Virus record (IMG/VR): IMGVR_UViG_3300008267_000147
Coordinates: 1-39,867 of that record
Length of the DNA stretch: 39,867 nt
Strand: one strand, 5' to 3'
Source of the DNA: a virus
Both the position numbers and the translations under genes were made by a program. Below, piece by piece: positions 33,174 through 38,223 of the stretch (position 1 is the first letter of the stretch; each line of letters opens with the position of its first letter). The notes beneath the pieces are model-generated. The model made no database searches. It saw only the letters and a program-made list of their open reading frames with translations, and was not told the DNA's origin.

Positions 33174-33191
33174 TTAATTCACTAAATTACC

Positions 33192-33437
33192 TTATTTAGG
33201 TTTATTAAAATTTACAGACATGCCCTCATATTTAAGTAAAGAATTACAAATATATTTTTGAATTTGAATTGCATTGCTACAATTATTAACACTGTTTATT
33301 ATCAGTTGTTTATCAGTATCTTTTATTCCTTTACTATTCACAAATTCAGTTACAAATGTTTTCATTTGACTAACATTATTCATTCTAAATACATTTGAAG
33401 CAATTTGTTCAAAAACAGATTTAATTTGAATTTTCAT
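33192..33437 (-). CDS. Small early hypothetical protein
   Basis: 81 residues, helical, with FEQIASNVFRMNNVSQMKTFVTEFVNSKGIKDTDKQLIINSVNNC and two cysteines (NNC, YIC). No family recognised. The ribosome site is the common AATCAAGGTTATG. The early promoter at 33483-33516 lies upstream and a hairpin terminator downstream. Presumably a host-takeover protein. Confidence 0.6.
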   Translation of the reverse strand: MKIQIKSVFEQIASNVFRMNNVSQMKTFVTEFVNSKGIKDTDKQLIINSVNNCSNAIQIQKYICNSLLKYEGMSVNFNKPK

Positions 33438-33482
33438 AACCTTGATTTTTAAGTTGTTAATTAATTATTTAATCTTATAATG

Positions 33483-33516
33483 TAAACATACGATTTAGTT
33501 TTTAACTAACATCGAC
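33483..33516 (-). promoter_or_regulatory. Early promoter copy 1
   Basis: On the coding strand GTCGATG, 16 bases, then TCGTATGTTTA. Both boxes match the consensus, 46 bases before the ATG at 33437. It overlaps the end of the 59-residue gene upstream, including its stop codon. Confidence 0.75.
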
Positions 33517-33681
33517 TTGCCTCTTTACCACTGATATGTAATTATTTAAAAGTTCATCATACATTGGTTTGTTTATTGGTTTTAGTTTATTTAACCATAT
33601 AATTACTTCCTTAGGTTGTTTGGTACCATTTTTAATACCCATTATACCACCTTTTATTTTTCTTACTATTGTGTCTTCCAT
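33502..33681 (-). CDS. 59-residue early protein
   Basis: An unbroken frame MEDTIVRKIKGGIMGIKNGT, then KQPKEVIIWLNKLKPINKP, ends in KRQVDVS and stops inside promoter copy 1. The leader AAAGGTTAAACACATG has a ribosome site, and it starts four bases after the upstream gene's stop, so it is coupled to it. Basic, no family recognised. The coding sequence overlapping the promoter box is a compact arrangement. Confidence 0.6.
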   Translation of the reverse strand: MEDTIVRKIKGGIMGIKNGTKQPKEVIIWLNKLKPINKPMYDELLNNYISVVKRQVDVS

Positions 33682-33685
33682 GTGT

Positions 33686-33868
33686 TTAACCTTTAAGTAT
33701 TACTCTTACACCCGGTTTATTTATTGTTTTGAGATAATCACTTGCTGCTTTTTCGGTTCTAAACCAATTGAAACAACTTACAATATCACTACCCCCATCT
33801 TGGGTATGGTTTATACAGTACCACTTTACTCCCTTTGGACATGTTTGTGTTTCTAATATTATTTTCAT
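33686..33868 (-). CDS. Small early protein
   Basis: 60 residues from ATG 33868. The frame extends to 33898, but that would place the start inside promoter copy 2, so the internal ATG is chosen. It has ILETQTCPKGVKWYCINHTQ and two helices (KAASDYLKTINK) with two or three cysteines. Looks like a compact alpha/beta fold; family not recognised. First gene of the pair driven by promoter copy 2. Confidence 0.6.
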   Translation of the reverse strand: MKIILETQTCPKGVKWYCINHTQDGGSDIVSCFNWFRTEKAASDYLKTINKPGVRVILKG

Positions 33869-33887
33869 ATGTTTTAATTTTATAATA

Positions 33888-33921
33888 TAAACATACAAAT
33901 TTATTTTTAATTATCTTCGAC
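33888..33921 (-). promoter_or_regulatory. Early promoter copy 2
   Basis: GTCGAAG, 16 bases, then TTGTATGTTTA: two box bases differ from consensus, and the spacing is unchanged. 20 bases before the start at 33868. It drives the 60- and 59-residue genes. Confidence 0.65.
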
Positions 33922-33936
33922 TAACCTATTTACCTA

Positions 33937-33971
33937 CCCCCCCCCCCTTAGTCTGCTTTCCTGGGGGAGGG
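33937..33971 (-). terminator. GC-only hairpin with 11-base homopolymer
   Basis: A run of 11 C (33937-33947 on plus) can pair with GGGGGAGGG (33963-33971), giving about 9 GC/GU pairs around a 15 base loop. It lies 16 bases after the stop of the AT-hook gene. No T run follows. It is likely a terminator or RNA-stability structure. The homopolymer is striking in such AT-rich DNA. Confidence 0.5.
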
Positions 33972-33986
33972 TTGTGTTCAATTTAT

Positions 33987-34256
33987 TTACTCCGCTTTAT
34001 TTTCTATTGATGCTTTACCTGTACCTTTAGGACGACCTCTTTTAATTTCAATTCCCGCTGCACGTTTTGCTTCAAGTGCATTTAACTTAGCTTGACGGGC
34101 TGATTCTGGGTCTACATGTCTACCTCTACCATCTACACCCATTGCTCTATTTTCTGCTTGTTTTTGTAAGCGGATTTGTCTTGGGCTGTTTGGATCTACT
34201 TTACGACCACGTGTTTCGATTTTTACCCCTGTTGTTTGTGCTGCTTGATTTTCCAT
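33987..34256 (-). CDS. AT-hook-like small basic DNA-binding protein
   Basis: 89 residues with three evenly spaced RGR-type motifs: TRGRKVDPNSPRQ, GRGRHVDPESARQ and KRGRPKGTGK, the last a textbook AT-hook core. The first two are internal repeats (VDPxSxRQ, then RAxG). AT-hooks bind the minor groove of AT-rich DNA. Such a protein could coat the AT-rich genome or act on host DNA. Early promoter copy 3 lies 44 bases upstream, with the AATCAAGGTTATG ribosome site. Confidence 0.7.
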   Translation of the reverse strand: MENQAAQTTGVKIETRGRKVDPNSPRQIRLQKQAENRAMGVDGRGRHVDPESARQAKLNALEAKRAAGIEIKRGRPKGTGKASIENKAE

Positions 34257-34299
34257 AACCTTGATTTTTAAATTGTTTGTATTACGTTTTTATTTGTTG

Positions 34300-34333
34300 T
34301 AAACATACGATTTTTTATTTAATATACCTCGAT
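34300..34333 (-). promoter_or_regulatory. Early promoter copy 3
   Basis: ATCGAGG, 16 bases, then TCGTATGTTTA. The inner box is perfect; the outer box is weaker. It lies 44 bases before the AT-hook gene. Confidence 0.65.
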
Positions 34334-34370
34334 ATGCTTTTATTCCATAATCGTTTATAACCACTATTCT

Positions 34371-34487
34371 TTACCATGGTGAGGAATAAACACCATATGT
34401 TATAGAATTGTAAATTGATACTACTATCAAAGTTGTTATAGCTGTAATAACAATTATTGCACCTAAATTAATTTTATTTGTTTTCAT
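34371..34487 (-). CDS. 38-residue membrane microprotein
   Basis: Frame from ATG 34487, with AAAAATAAAAGTC before it. It encodes MKTNKINLGAIIVITAITTL, then IVVSIYNSITYGVYSSPW and a TAA stop. Residues 8-26 are one transmembrane helix with a basic N-terminus. Small phage membrane proteins of this kind often affect host division or the membrane. Second gene of the pair driven by promoter copy 4. It has no known homologue that I recognise. Confidence 0.55.
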   Translation of the reverse strand: MKTNKINLGAIIVITAITTLIVVSIYNSITYGVYSSPW

Positions 34488-34505
34488 GACTTTTATTTTT
34501 TATAT

Positions 34506-34601
34506 TTAATTTAAACAAACTACAATGAATTCTAATAATTCACTTGTAAATATTTCCCCCTGGTAAGACCATGAGTATTGGTTTTGCTCTTGACTATTCA
34601 T
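34506..34601 (-). CDS. 31-residue early microprotein
   Basis: Frame from ATG 34601: MNSQEQNQYSWSYQGEIFTS, then ELLEFIVVCLN. It starts 28 bases after promoter copy 4, as other early genes do, with AAATAAATGTTATG at the start. The promoter position is the main support. The first half is Gln/Tyr-rich, the second hydrophobic. Confidence 0.5.
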   Translation of the reverse strand: MNSQEQNQYSWSYQGEIFTSELLEFIVVCLN

Positions 34602-34628
34602 AACATTTATTTATTTAATTATTTAAGT

Positions 34629-34662
34629 TAAACATACGATTTTATTTTTAACTAACATCGAC
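34629..34662 (-). promoter_or_regulatory. Early promoter copy 4
   Basis: Consensus GTCGATG, 16 bases, TCGTATGTTTA. It overlaps the last 15 bases of the upstream gene (34648-34905) and drives the 31- and 38-residue frames. Confidence 0.75.
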
Positions 34663-34905
34663 ATTCTCTAGTTCCACAACATACCAAATACTATCACATA
34701 TTGGTACTGGTATTATTCCTTTTACTTTGGAATAACGATAAGAAGGACCACTGATTTGTTTTAGTCTTATTAATTTGTATTTGGGGATTATTTCCATTAC
34801 TTCAAAGCAGGATGCTTCAATTTCTGAAAATTGAGATAGTGGGTTGAGGTCAAATATTATGTCTCCCACTGTTAGGTTGTAGGCTGGGGTTGGGTTTACT
34901 TTCAT
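34648..34905 (-). CDS. Small early protein, probable beta fold
   Basis: 85 residues: MKVNPTPAYNLTVGDIIFDL, then ASCFEVMEIIPKYKLIRLKQI and SIWYVVELENVDVS. The strand pattern suggests a small SH3-like barrel. No family recognised. It has the AATCAAGGTTATG ribosome site and promoter copy 5 upstream by 26 bases. Its last codons lie in promoter copy 4. Confidence 0.6.
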   Translation of the reverse strand: MKVNPTPAYNLTVGDIIFDLNPLSQFSEIEASCFEVMEIIPKYKLIRLKQISGPSYRYSKVKGIIPVPICDSIWYVVELENVDVS

Positions 34906-34930
34906 AACCTTGATTTTTAAATTTATAATA

Positions 34931-34964
34931 TAAACATACGAATAATGTTTATTAAATCAACGAC
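34931..34964 (-). promoter_or_regulatory. Early promoter copy 5
   Basis: GTCGTTG, 16 bases, TCGTATGTTTA. It lies 26 bases before ATG 34905. Confidence 0.7.
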
Positions 34965-35409
34965 TAACCTAATTTAGTACTTTTAGAGAACGGTAGCCGT
35001 TCATCCCTGAACAGCTTTTTTAAAAGGCAAAGAAAATTTCAGGTTAAAATAAACCAGTTTTTTTCTTTAATAAATAATTTCCACTTATTTTATACTGTTC
35101 GTGCTTCAGTTGTCATTGTATGTGAATTTAACTTTTCCTCTTCAAACGTTGCGGCAACTACTAGGTACTTCGTTTAATTCCGTTATACATATGTGGTTTT
35201 TCAAGAAAATTCATGAAAGTATATATTTTTTCGAGGAGAAGGGGGGAAGGTCGCAAAAAAAAGATTATGATCCCCAAACCTCCCAACCCCCCACCATTCC
35301 ACTTTATGTCACATACCATTTACCCACATTTATATTCAACTACATTGTATTATAACGCGTGTTCATCCTTTACATACATTCCTTCACCCTTACATTTTCT
35401 CGCATTATA
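34965..35409. other. Non-coding region with hairpins and a strand-biased G/C stretch
   Basis: No gene with supporting signals is seen in 445 bp; frames on the plus strand here (35101-35419) lack ribosome sites and look random. It has a perfect hairpin GAACGG, TAG, CCGTTC (34988-35002) and a second inverted repeat, GTTGCGGCAAC (35147-35157). An AAGTATATATTTT element next to TCGA (35218-35234) is nearly repeated at 32809-32825. 35270-35400 is rich in C on the plus strand (G-rich on the transcribed strand). ACGCGTGTT (35356-35364) also occurs in the 33.1 kb island. Possibly a non-coding RNA or origin-related. Confidence 0.4.
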
Positions 35410-35565
35410 CTACATTTGAATTAAATCTATTGCATATTCTCCTGTTCCCTTACCATTATACATTATTTCACAGTTAGGGTCCATTCCCGATTCCATCACA
35501 TATTCCATTAATTTTGTTAATGTTGGGAACATTGCATTGTTGTAGTTACAGTTTAGTGAGTACAT
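35410..35565 (-). CDS. 51-residue early protein
   Basis: Frame from ATG 35565: MYSLNCNYNNAMFPTLTKLM, then EYVMESGMDPNCEIMYNG and KGTGEYAIDLIQM, stop TAG. It starts 30 bases after promoter copy 6, like the other early genes. It has two cysteines and looks like an alpha/beta mini-domain. Not recognised. Confidence 0.6.
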   Translation of the reverse strand: MYSLNCNYNNAMFPTLTKLMEYVMESGMDPNCEIMYNGKGTGEYAIDLIQM

Positions 35566-35594
35566 GTTATTTATTTTATTTTATTATTATGGGT

Positions 35595-35628
35595 TAAACA
35601 TACGATCTGGATATTATTATTCATCGAT
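35595..35628 (-). promoter_or_regulatory. Early promoter copy 6
   Basis: ATCGATG, 16 bases, TCGTATGTTTA. It drives the 51-residue gene. Confidence 0.75.
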
Positions 35629-35657
35629 ATTCCTTCTTTCTTGTTTGTTTTTTTCTA

Positions 35658-35939
35658 TTAAGCTTCTTTAGACCATTTTGGGTGAAGATAGTACTTGGAT
35701 CTCTTTAGATATATAATTTGATATTCATCATTATCATCTATTTGAATATAACCTTTCTTAACTAGAGAAGAAAGCACTCCACGAAGTCTCATTGTTGGTA
35801 AATTTATTATATTACCTATGTCTGTAGCGGACACATCTGAGAATCCAGGTTCGGCATATAATTCATTAATAAGTGCTTGAAGGGTTTCTTTTTCAAAAAT
35901 GGTTAAATTTTCATTTTCTATAAGTTGATTAGTTTCCAT
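35658..35939 (-). CDS. Winged-helix DNA-binding protein
   Basis: 93 residues: helix EKETLQALINELYAEPGF, then VSATDIGNIINLPTMRLRGVLSSLVKKGYIQID as helix-turn-helix and wing, with YQIIYLK strand after. This is the winged-helix pattern of MarR-like and archaeal-type regulators. It probably regulates phage or host transcription. It has no immediate early promoter; the nearest is copy 7 at 36202, upstream of the tRNA-like element, so the transcript may run through that structure into this gene. Confidence 0.7.
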   Translation of the reverse strand: METNQLIENENLTIFEKETLQALINELYAEPGFSDVSATDIGNIINLPTMRLRGVLSSLVKKGYIQIDDNDEYQIIYLKRSKYYLHPKWSKEA

Positions 35940-35989
35940 ATTTTTTGTATTAAATTTATTTTATTATTATAGAAAAAATTTGTTATCGT

Positions 35990-36118
35990 ACAAATTCAAT
36001 AAAACGTATTCACATTCGGGTTTTATCCTAACCGGGCTAACACCGGTGATGCCACTGCCTTTTATAGCAGTCTTGCAGTCTAACTATTTCAGAGGATAAT
36101 ACACCTCACCTGCTGTGT
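35990..36118 (-). ncRNA. Structured leader between tRNA-like element and winged-helix gene
   Basis: About 130 bases of higher GC with several hairpins on the transcribed strand: GAGG with CCTC around TGTATTAT, ACTGC with GCAGT around TATAAAAG, and the palindrome CACCGGTG. GACTGC is repeated directly (GACTGC, AA, GACTGC). GGTGA and TCACC could close the whole region. Such density of pairing in AT-rich DNA suggests a functional RNA or leader; no known family was recognised. Confidence 0.4.
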
Positions 36119-36176
36119 AGTCAGGACAGGATTCGAACCTGCATTGCCATAGTGTTACCACTTACACCACCTAACT
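36119..36176 (-). tRNA. Short tRNA-like element lacking the anticodon arm
   Basis: 58 bases. Acceptor AGTTAGG pairs with CCTGACT (one T-G). The D arm is canonical: GTGT and ACAC with loop AAGTGGTA containing GG. The T arm is canonical: GCAGG, loop TTCGAAT, CCTGT. Between D and T arms are only nine bases (TATGGCAAT), whereas a normal tRNA has about 22 with the anticodon stem-loop. No CCA is encoded. It lies 26 bases after promoter copy 7, so it should be transcribed. It cannot decode a codon as written; perhaps a mimic or processing signal. Confidence 0.6.
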
Positions 36177-36201
36177 ATTTTATATTATTAATTTATTAAG
36201 T

Positions 36202-36235
36202 TAAACATACGAAATATTATTTTATAAACATCGAT
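36202..36235 (-). promoter_or_regulatory. Early promoter copy 7 (before the tRNA-like element)
   Basis: ATCGATG, 16 bases, TCGTATGTTTA. The first thing downstream is the 58-base tRNA-like element, not a protein start. Confidence 0.75.
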
Positions 36236-36248
36236 ATTCCTTTTTATT

Positions 36249-36344
36249 TTAATTTGGGTTGCTATTTTGTATTTGTTCGTAGTATTCTATTTGGTTCCAC
36301 CCCATTATTTGTCCTGTTGGTAGTTCAATTTGATTTGTTTTCAT
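36249..36344 (-). CDS. 31-residue early microprotein
   Basis: ATG 36344: MKTNQIELPTGQIMGWNQIE, then YYEQIQNSNPN, stop TAA. The leader AAAAAATAAAGGTTATG is identical to that of proven-looking early genes, and promoter copy 8 lies 27 bases upstream. That makes this tiny frame credible. Gln/Asn-rich, not recognised. Confidence 0.6.
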   Translation of the reverse strand: MKTNQIELPTGQIMGWNQIEYYEQIQNSNPN

Positions 36345-36370
36345 AACCTTTATTTTTTAATTTTATACTT

Positions 36371-36404
36371 TAAACATACGATTTATTAATTAAGTAACAA
36401 CGAT
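36371..36404 (-). promoter_or_regulatory. Early promoter copy 8
   Basis: ATCGTTG, 16 bases, TCGTATGTTTA. The outer box abuts the stop codon of the 61-residue gene. Confidence 0.7.
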
Positions 36405-36589
36405 TAATTTTTAGATTCTTCTATTTCATAATCAAAGTCATCACTGTGCTCATCTATAGTTTCATAATCGGTATTCTCTACTTCTCCACTTATAACCTTA
36501 TCAAGTGCTTCTTCTTCAGAGTTTGCTTCTACTTCATAGGTCCAAACAGCAAATACTGTTTTTATTTCCTTTACAGTGAATTTTTTCAT
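36404..36589 (-). CDS. Small early protein, DpnD/PcfM-like pattern; paralogue of 38223-38417
   Basis: 61 residues: MKKFTVKEIKTVFAVWTYEV, EANSEEEALDKVISGEVENTDY, acidic end. The beta strand, then ANSEEEALxKV and GE, is the pattern of DpnD/PcfM-like small domains of unknown role. The 64-residue gene at 38223 has the same plan, so the two are likely duplicates. Standard AATAAAGGTTATG leader. Confidence 0.65.
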   Translation of the reverse strand: MKKFTVKEIKTVFAVWTYEVEANSEEEALDKVISGEVENTDYETIDEHSDDFDYEIEESKN

Positions 36590-36620
36590 AACCTTTATTT
36601 TTTAATTTTATACTATACTT

Positions 36621-36654
36621 TAAACATACGATTTATTAGTTAAGTAACAACGAT
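36621..36654 (-). promoter_or_regulatory. Early promoter copy 9
   Basis: ATCGTTG, 16 bases, TCGTATGTTTA. It overlaps the last base of the 80-residue gene upstream and is nearly identical to copy 8 in its spacer (both have AACTTAAT-like or AATTAAT runs). Confidence 0.7.
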
Positions 36655-36896
36655 TAATCACTACTATCGACATTATAAACATATAAAAAAGTTTCTAATC
36701 CATCAGTTATATGAATTGAAGTTTTGCTATAACACCGGCCTAATTCTTTATTATTAATGGTTCCGGGAATGTAAAAATCTCTAAATTTGCGATGGGCTTC
36801 AAAATAATTTTTATTCCATCCATTCATGATCCCCATATTGATAACTTGATTGTTTACAGGTATTCCATGTTGTTCTAATATTTCTCTAATTTTCAT
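36654..36896 (-). CDS. Small early hypothetical protein
   Basis: 80 residues: MKIREILEQHGIPVNNQVIN, then MGIMNGWNKNYFEAHRKFRDFYIPG and HITDGLETFLYVYNVDSSD. Compact alpha/beta. Its first helix is leader-like but short. No family recognised. AATAAATAAAGGTTATG leader; promoter copy 10 upstream by 27 bases. Confidence 0.6.
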   Translation of the reverse strand: MKIREILEQHGIPVNNQVINMGIMNGWNKNYFEAHRKFRDFYIPGTINNKELGRCYSKTSIHITDGLETFLYVYNVDSSD

Positions 36897-36922
36897 AACC
36901 TTTATTTATTAATTTATTGAGT

Positions 36923-36956
36923 TAAACATACGAAACTTTATATATTAAGCAACGAC
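36923..36956 (-). promoter_or_regulatory. Early promoter copy 10
   Basis: GTCGTTG, 16 bases, TCGTATGTTTA. Confidence 0.7.
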
Positions 36957-36970
36957 TAACTTTTTTTAAA

Positions 36971-37168
36971 TTAATCAAAATAAAATACTTCACGTTGCCA
37001 TACACCGTTTACTCTAATTTCTACTTGGTAATCACCGTCATATGCTCTATTTTCTCTGTGTGTGAGCCATACTCTAACATTACCTTCTTCAATTTTTAAG
37101 TAATCACCACTGTGTGATTGTTCAATGGTATCCATGTCTTGCAGTTCGCGTTTTGTGAATGTGTACAT
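36971..37168 (-). CDS. Small early hypothetical protein
   Basis: 65 residues: MYTFTKRELQDMDTIEQSHS, then DYLKIEEGNVRVWLTHRENR and YQVEIRVNGVWQREVFYFD. Strands predominate in the second half. Not recognised. AATAAAGGTTATG leader, promoter copy 11 27 bases upstream. Confidence 0.6.
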   Translation of the reverse strand: MYTFTKRELQDMDTIEQSHSGDYLKIEEGNVRVWLTHRENRAYDGDYQVEIRVNGVWQREVFYFD

Positions 37169-37194
37169 AACCTTTATTTTTTAATTTTATACTT

Positions 37195-37228
37195 TAAACA
37201 TACGATTTGTTATTTATATAACAACGAC
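37195..37228 (-). promoter_or_regulatory. Early promoter copy 11
   Basis: GTCGTTG, 16 bases, TCGTATGTTTA. Confidence 0.7.
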
Positions 37229-37234
37229 TAATCT

Positions 37235-37540
37235 TTATCTACTCTTTACCTCTGATACTCGTTCTGTACCTGAATTAATCATTGCTATAACGCCTCCCCA
37301 TTCGCCTGCGTCTGCTTCCCATTCAATGTCGTGTTTTGGGTGTTTAAATTGCCAATTACTTAATGCAAATTTACCTCCATCCATTTTGAAGTCACCATTA
37401 CTATCTTTTTTAAATGTTATGTAATGGATGTTATCACACATACAAGATACTGTTGTAAATATCACTTCACGAGCATCTTTTTTTACTGTTAGTTTTGGTG
37501 GATTTAACCTTAGTTCTTGATATTTGCTTAATTTATTCAT
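37235..37540 (-). CDS. Small early hypothetical protein
   Basis: 101 residues, with an N-terminal basic helix, then TTVSCMCDNIHYITFKKD, KFALSNWQFKHPKHDIEWEADAGEWGG. Two cysteines as CMC. Mostly beta. No family recognised. AATAAAGGTTATG leader with promoter copy 12 23 bases upstream. Confidence 0.6.
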   Translation of the reverse strand: MNKLSKYQELRLNPPKLTVKKDAREVIFTTVSCMCDNIHYITFKKDSNGDFKMDGGKFALSNWQFKHPKHDIEWEADAGEWGGVIAMINSGTERVSEVKSR

Positions 37541-37562
37541 AACCTTTATTTTTTAATTTATT

Positions 37563-37596
37563 TAAACATACGAATTACTAATCTATAAACATCGAC
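37563..37596 (-). promoter_or_regulatory. Early promoter copy 12
   Basis: Full consensus: GTCGATG, 16 bases, TCGTATGTTTA. Confidence 0.75.
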
Positions 37597-37602
37597 TTGC
37601 TT

Positions 37603-37725
37603 TTATAACCCTCTTAATTTTAAGATTTTTAAGTATAATTCAACATTGAATGATTGCCTTACACTGTTTTCACTTTTTTTAGTCCAAAAATCAATAGCTG
37701 ATTGTAAACTGAATTGGGTTTTCAT
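37603..37725 (-). CDS. 40-residue early microprotein
   Basis: ATG 37725: MKTQFSLQSAIDFWTKKSEN, then SVRQSFNVELYLKILKLRGL, stop TAA. Promoter copy 13 lies 27 bases upstream, as for other early genes. Basic and helical. The start region differs (AAACAAAACAACATG). Not recognised. Confidence 0.6.
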   Translation of the reverse strand: MKTQFSLQSAIDFWTKKSENSVRQSFNVELYLKILKLRGL

Positions 37726-37751
37726 GTTGTTTTGTTTTTAAATTTATAATA

Positions 37752-37785
37752 TAAACATACGAAACTTTAATCTATAAATATCGAC
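37752..37785 (-). promoter_or_regulatory. Early promoter copy 13
   Basis: GTCGATA, 16 bases, TCGTATGTTTA. It drives the 40-residue gene. Confidence 0.7.
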
Positions 37786-37789
37786 TAAC

Positions 37790-38038
37790 TTAATCTTCAA
37801 TATCCTCATTTTTATTGATATTCAACATTTGTTCTTCAATACACCATAAATCATCATCCGATAATAAATCAACAATGTCTGTTTTCCCCCATAATACTTT
37901 ATGGATTTCAAATTCTGGAGGTGTTGCTGGGTAACCGGGGTCGCCATTTGAATAAGTCCATACACCTGGGTCTCCCGGAATGTATTTACCTTCTACTTCT
38001 ACTTCAATTTCGATTTGAATTTTAATTGTTGTTCCCAT
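37790..38038 (-). CDS. Small early protein with EVEVEGKY..GDPGVWTYSNGDPG motif
   Basis: 82 residues. A short strand (IKIQIEIEVEVEG) leads to YIPGDPGVWTYSNGDPGYPAT, then acidic helices. I recall closely similar GDPGVWTYSNGDPGYP segments in other phage small proteins of unknown function. Its leader contains the tRNA-like element at 38059-38114, with promoter copy 14 beyond it. It has the standard AATAAAGGTTATG start. Confidence 0.65.
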   Translation of the reverse strand: MGTTIKIQIEIEVEVEGKYIPGDPGVWTYSNGDPGYPATPPEFEIHKVLWGKTDIVDLLSDDDLWCIEEQMLNINKNEDIED

Positions 38039-38058
38039 AACCTTTATTTTTTAATTTG

Positions 38059-38114
38059 AAGCTAGGGTAGGACTCGAACCTACCATAACCATTACTATTT
38101 CTAGTAACTAGCTT
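38059..38114 (-). tRNA. Short tRNA-like element in a gene leader
   Basis: 56 bases. Acceptor AAGCTAG and CTAGCTT pair perfectly over 7 bp. A 6 bp hairpin with a GAAA tetraloop (TTACTA, GAAA, TAGTAA) occupies the D or anticodon position. Then comes TGGTTATG, and a canonical T arm (GTAGG, TTCGAGT, CCTAC). One arm of the cloverleaf is missing and there is one extra C at the acceptor junction. It ends 20 bases before the ATG of the 82-residue gene and lies 76 bases after promoter copy 14, so it is part of that gene's 5' leader. It may be a processing or regulatory signal. Confidence 0.55.
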
Positions 38115-38189
38115 GACCTAGTGGGGGTAATTAATTAACTTTTAAACTTTACATTTGTTATGAAAGTATCTTTATTTATTTTATTAATG

Positions 38190-38223
38190 TAAACATACGA
38201 GATTTTACTTAATAAACATCGAC
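38190..38223 (-). promoter_or_regulatory. Early promoter copy 14
   Basis: GTCGATG, 16 bases, TCGTATGTTTA. It precedes the second short tRNA-like element and the 82-residue gene. It overlaps the last base of the gene at 38223. Confidence 0.75.

Larger units (their letters stand above)
32760..33191. other. Non-coding island with GC-rich hairpins
   Basis: No convincing gene lies in this 430 bp stretch, although short frames exist on both strands. From 32981 to about 33175 the base composition becomes GC-rich against an AT-rich genome. It holds a two-tier hairpin (32981-33021), the 12 bp palindrome at 33049-33060 (ATACGGCCGTAT), CTAGTACTAG flanked by C and G runs (33062-33081), and three ACGCGT sites (33099, 33116, 33130). 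A strong hairpin (33142-33173) completes it. Candidates are a replication origin, a regulatory RNA or an early-late boundary. Confidence 0.55.

Noticed and set aside
33868-33898. ATG at 33898 as the start of the 60-residue early gene
   Set aside because: It falls inside early promoter copy 2, so it could not be transcribed from it; the ATG at 33868 has the normal distance.
35101-35419. Plus-strand frames of 84 and 68 residues
   Set aside because: Low-complexity translation, overlapping each other, no ribosome site, opposite to the direction of the region.
36119-36176. Ordinary functional tRNA
   Set aside because: There is no room for an anticodon stem-loop between D and T arms.
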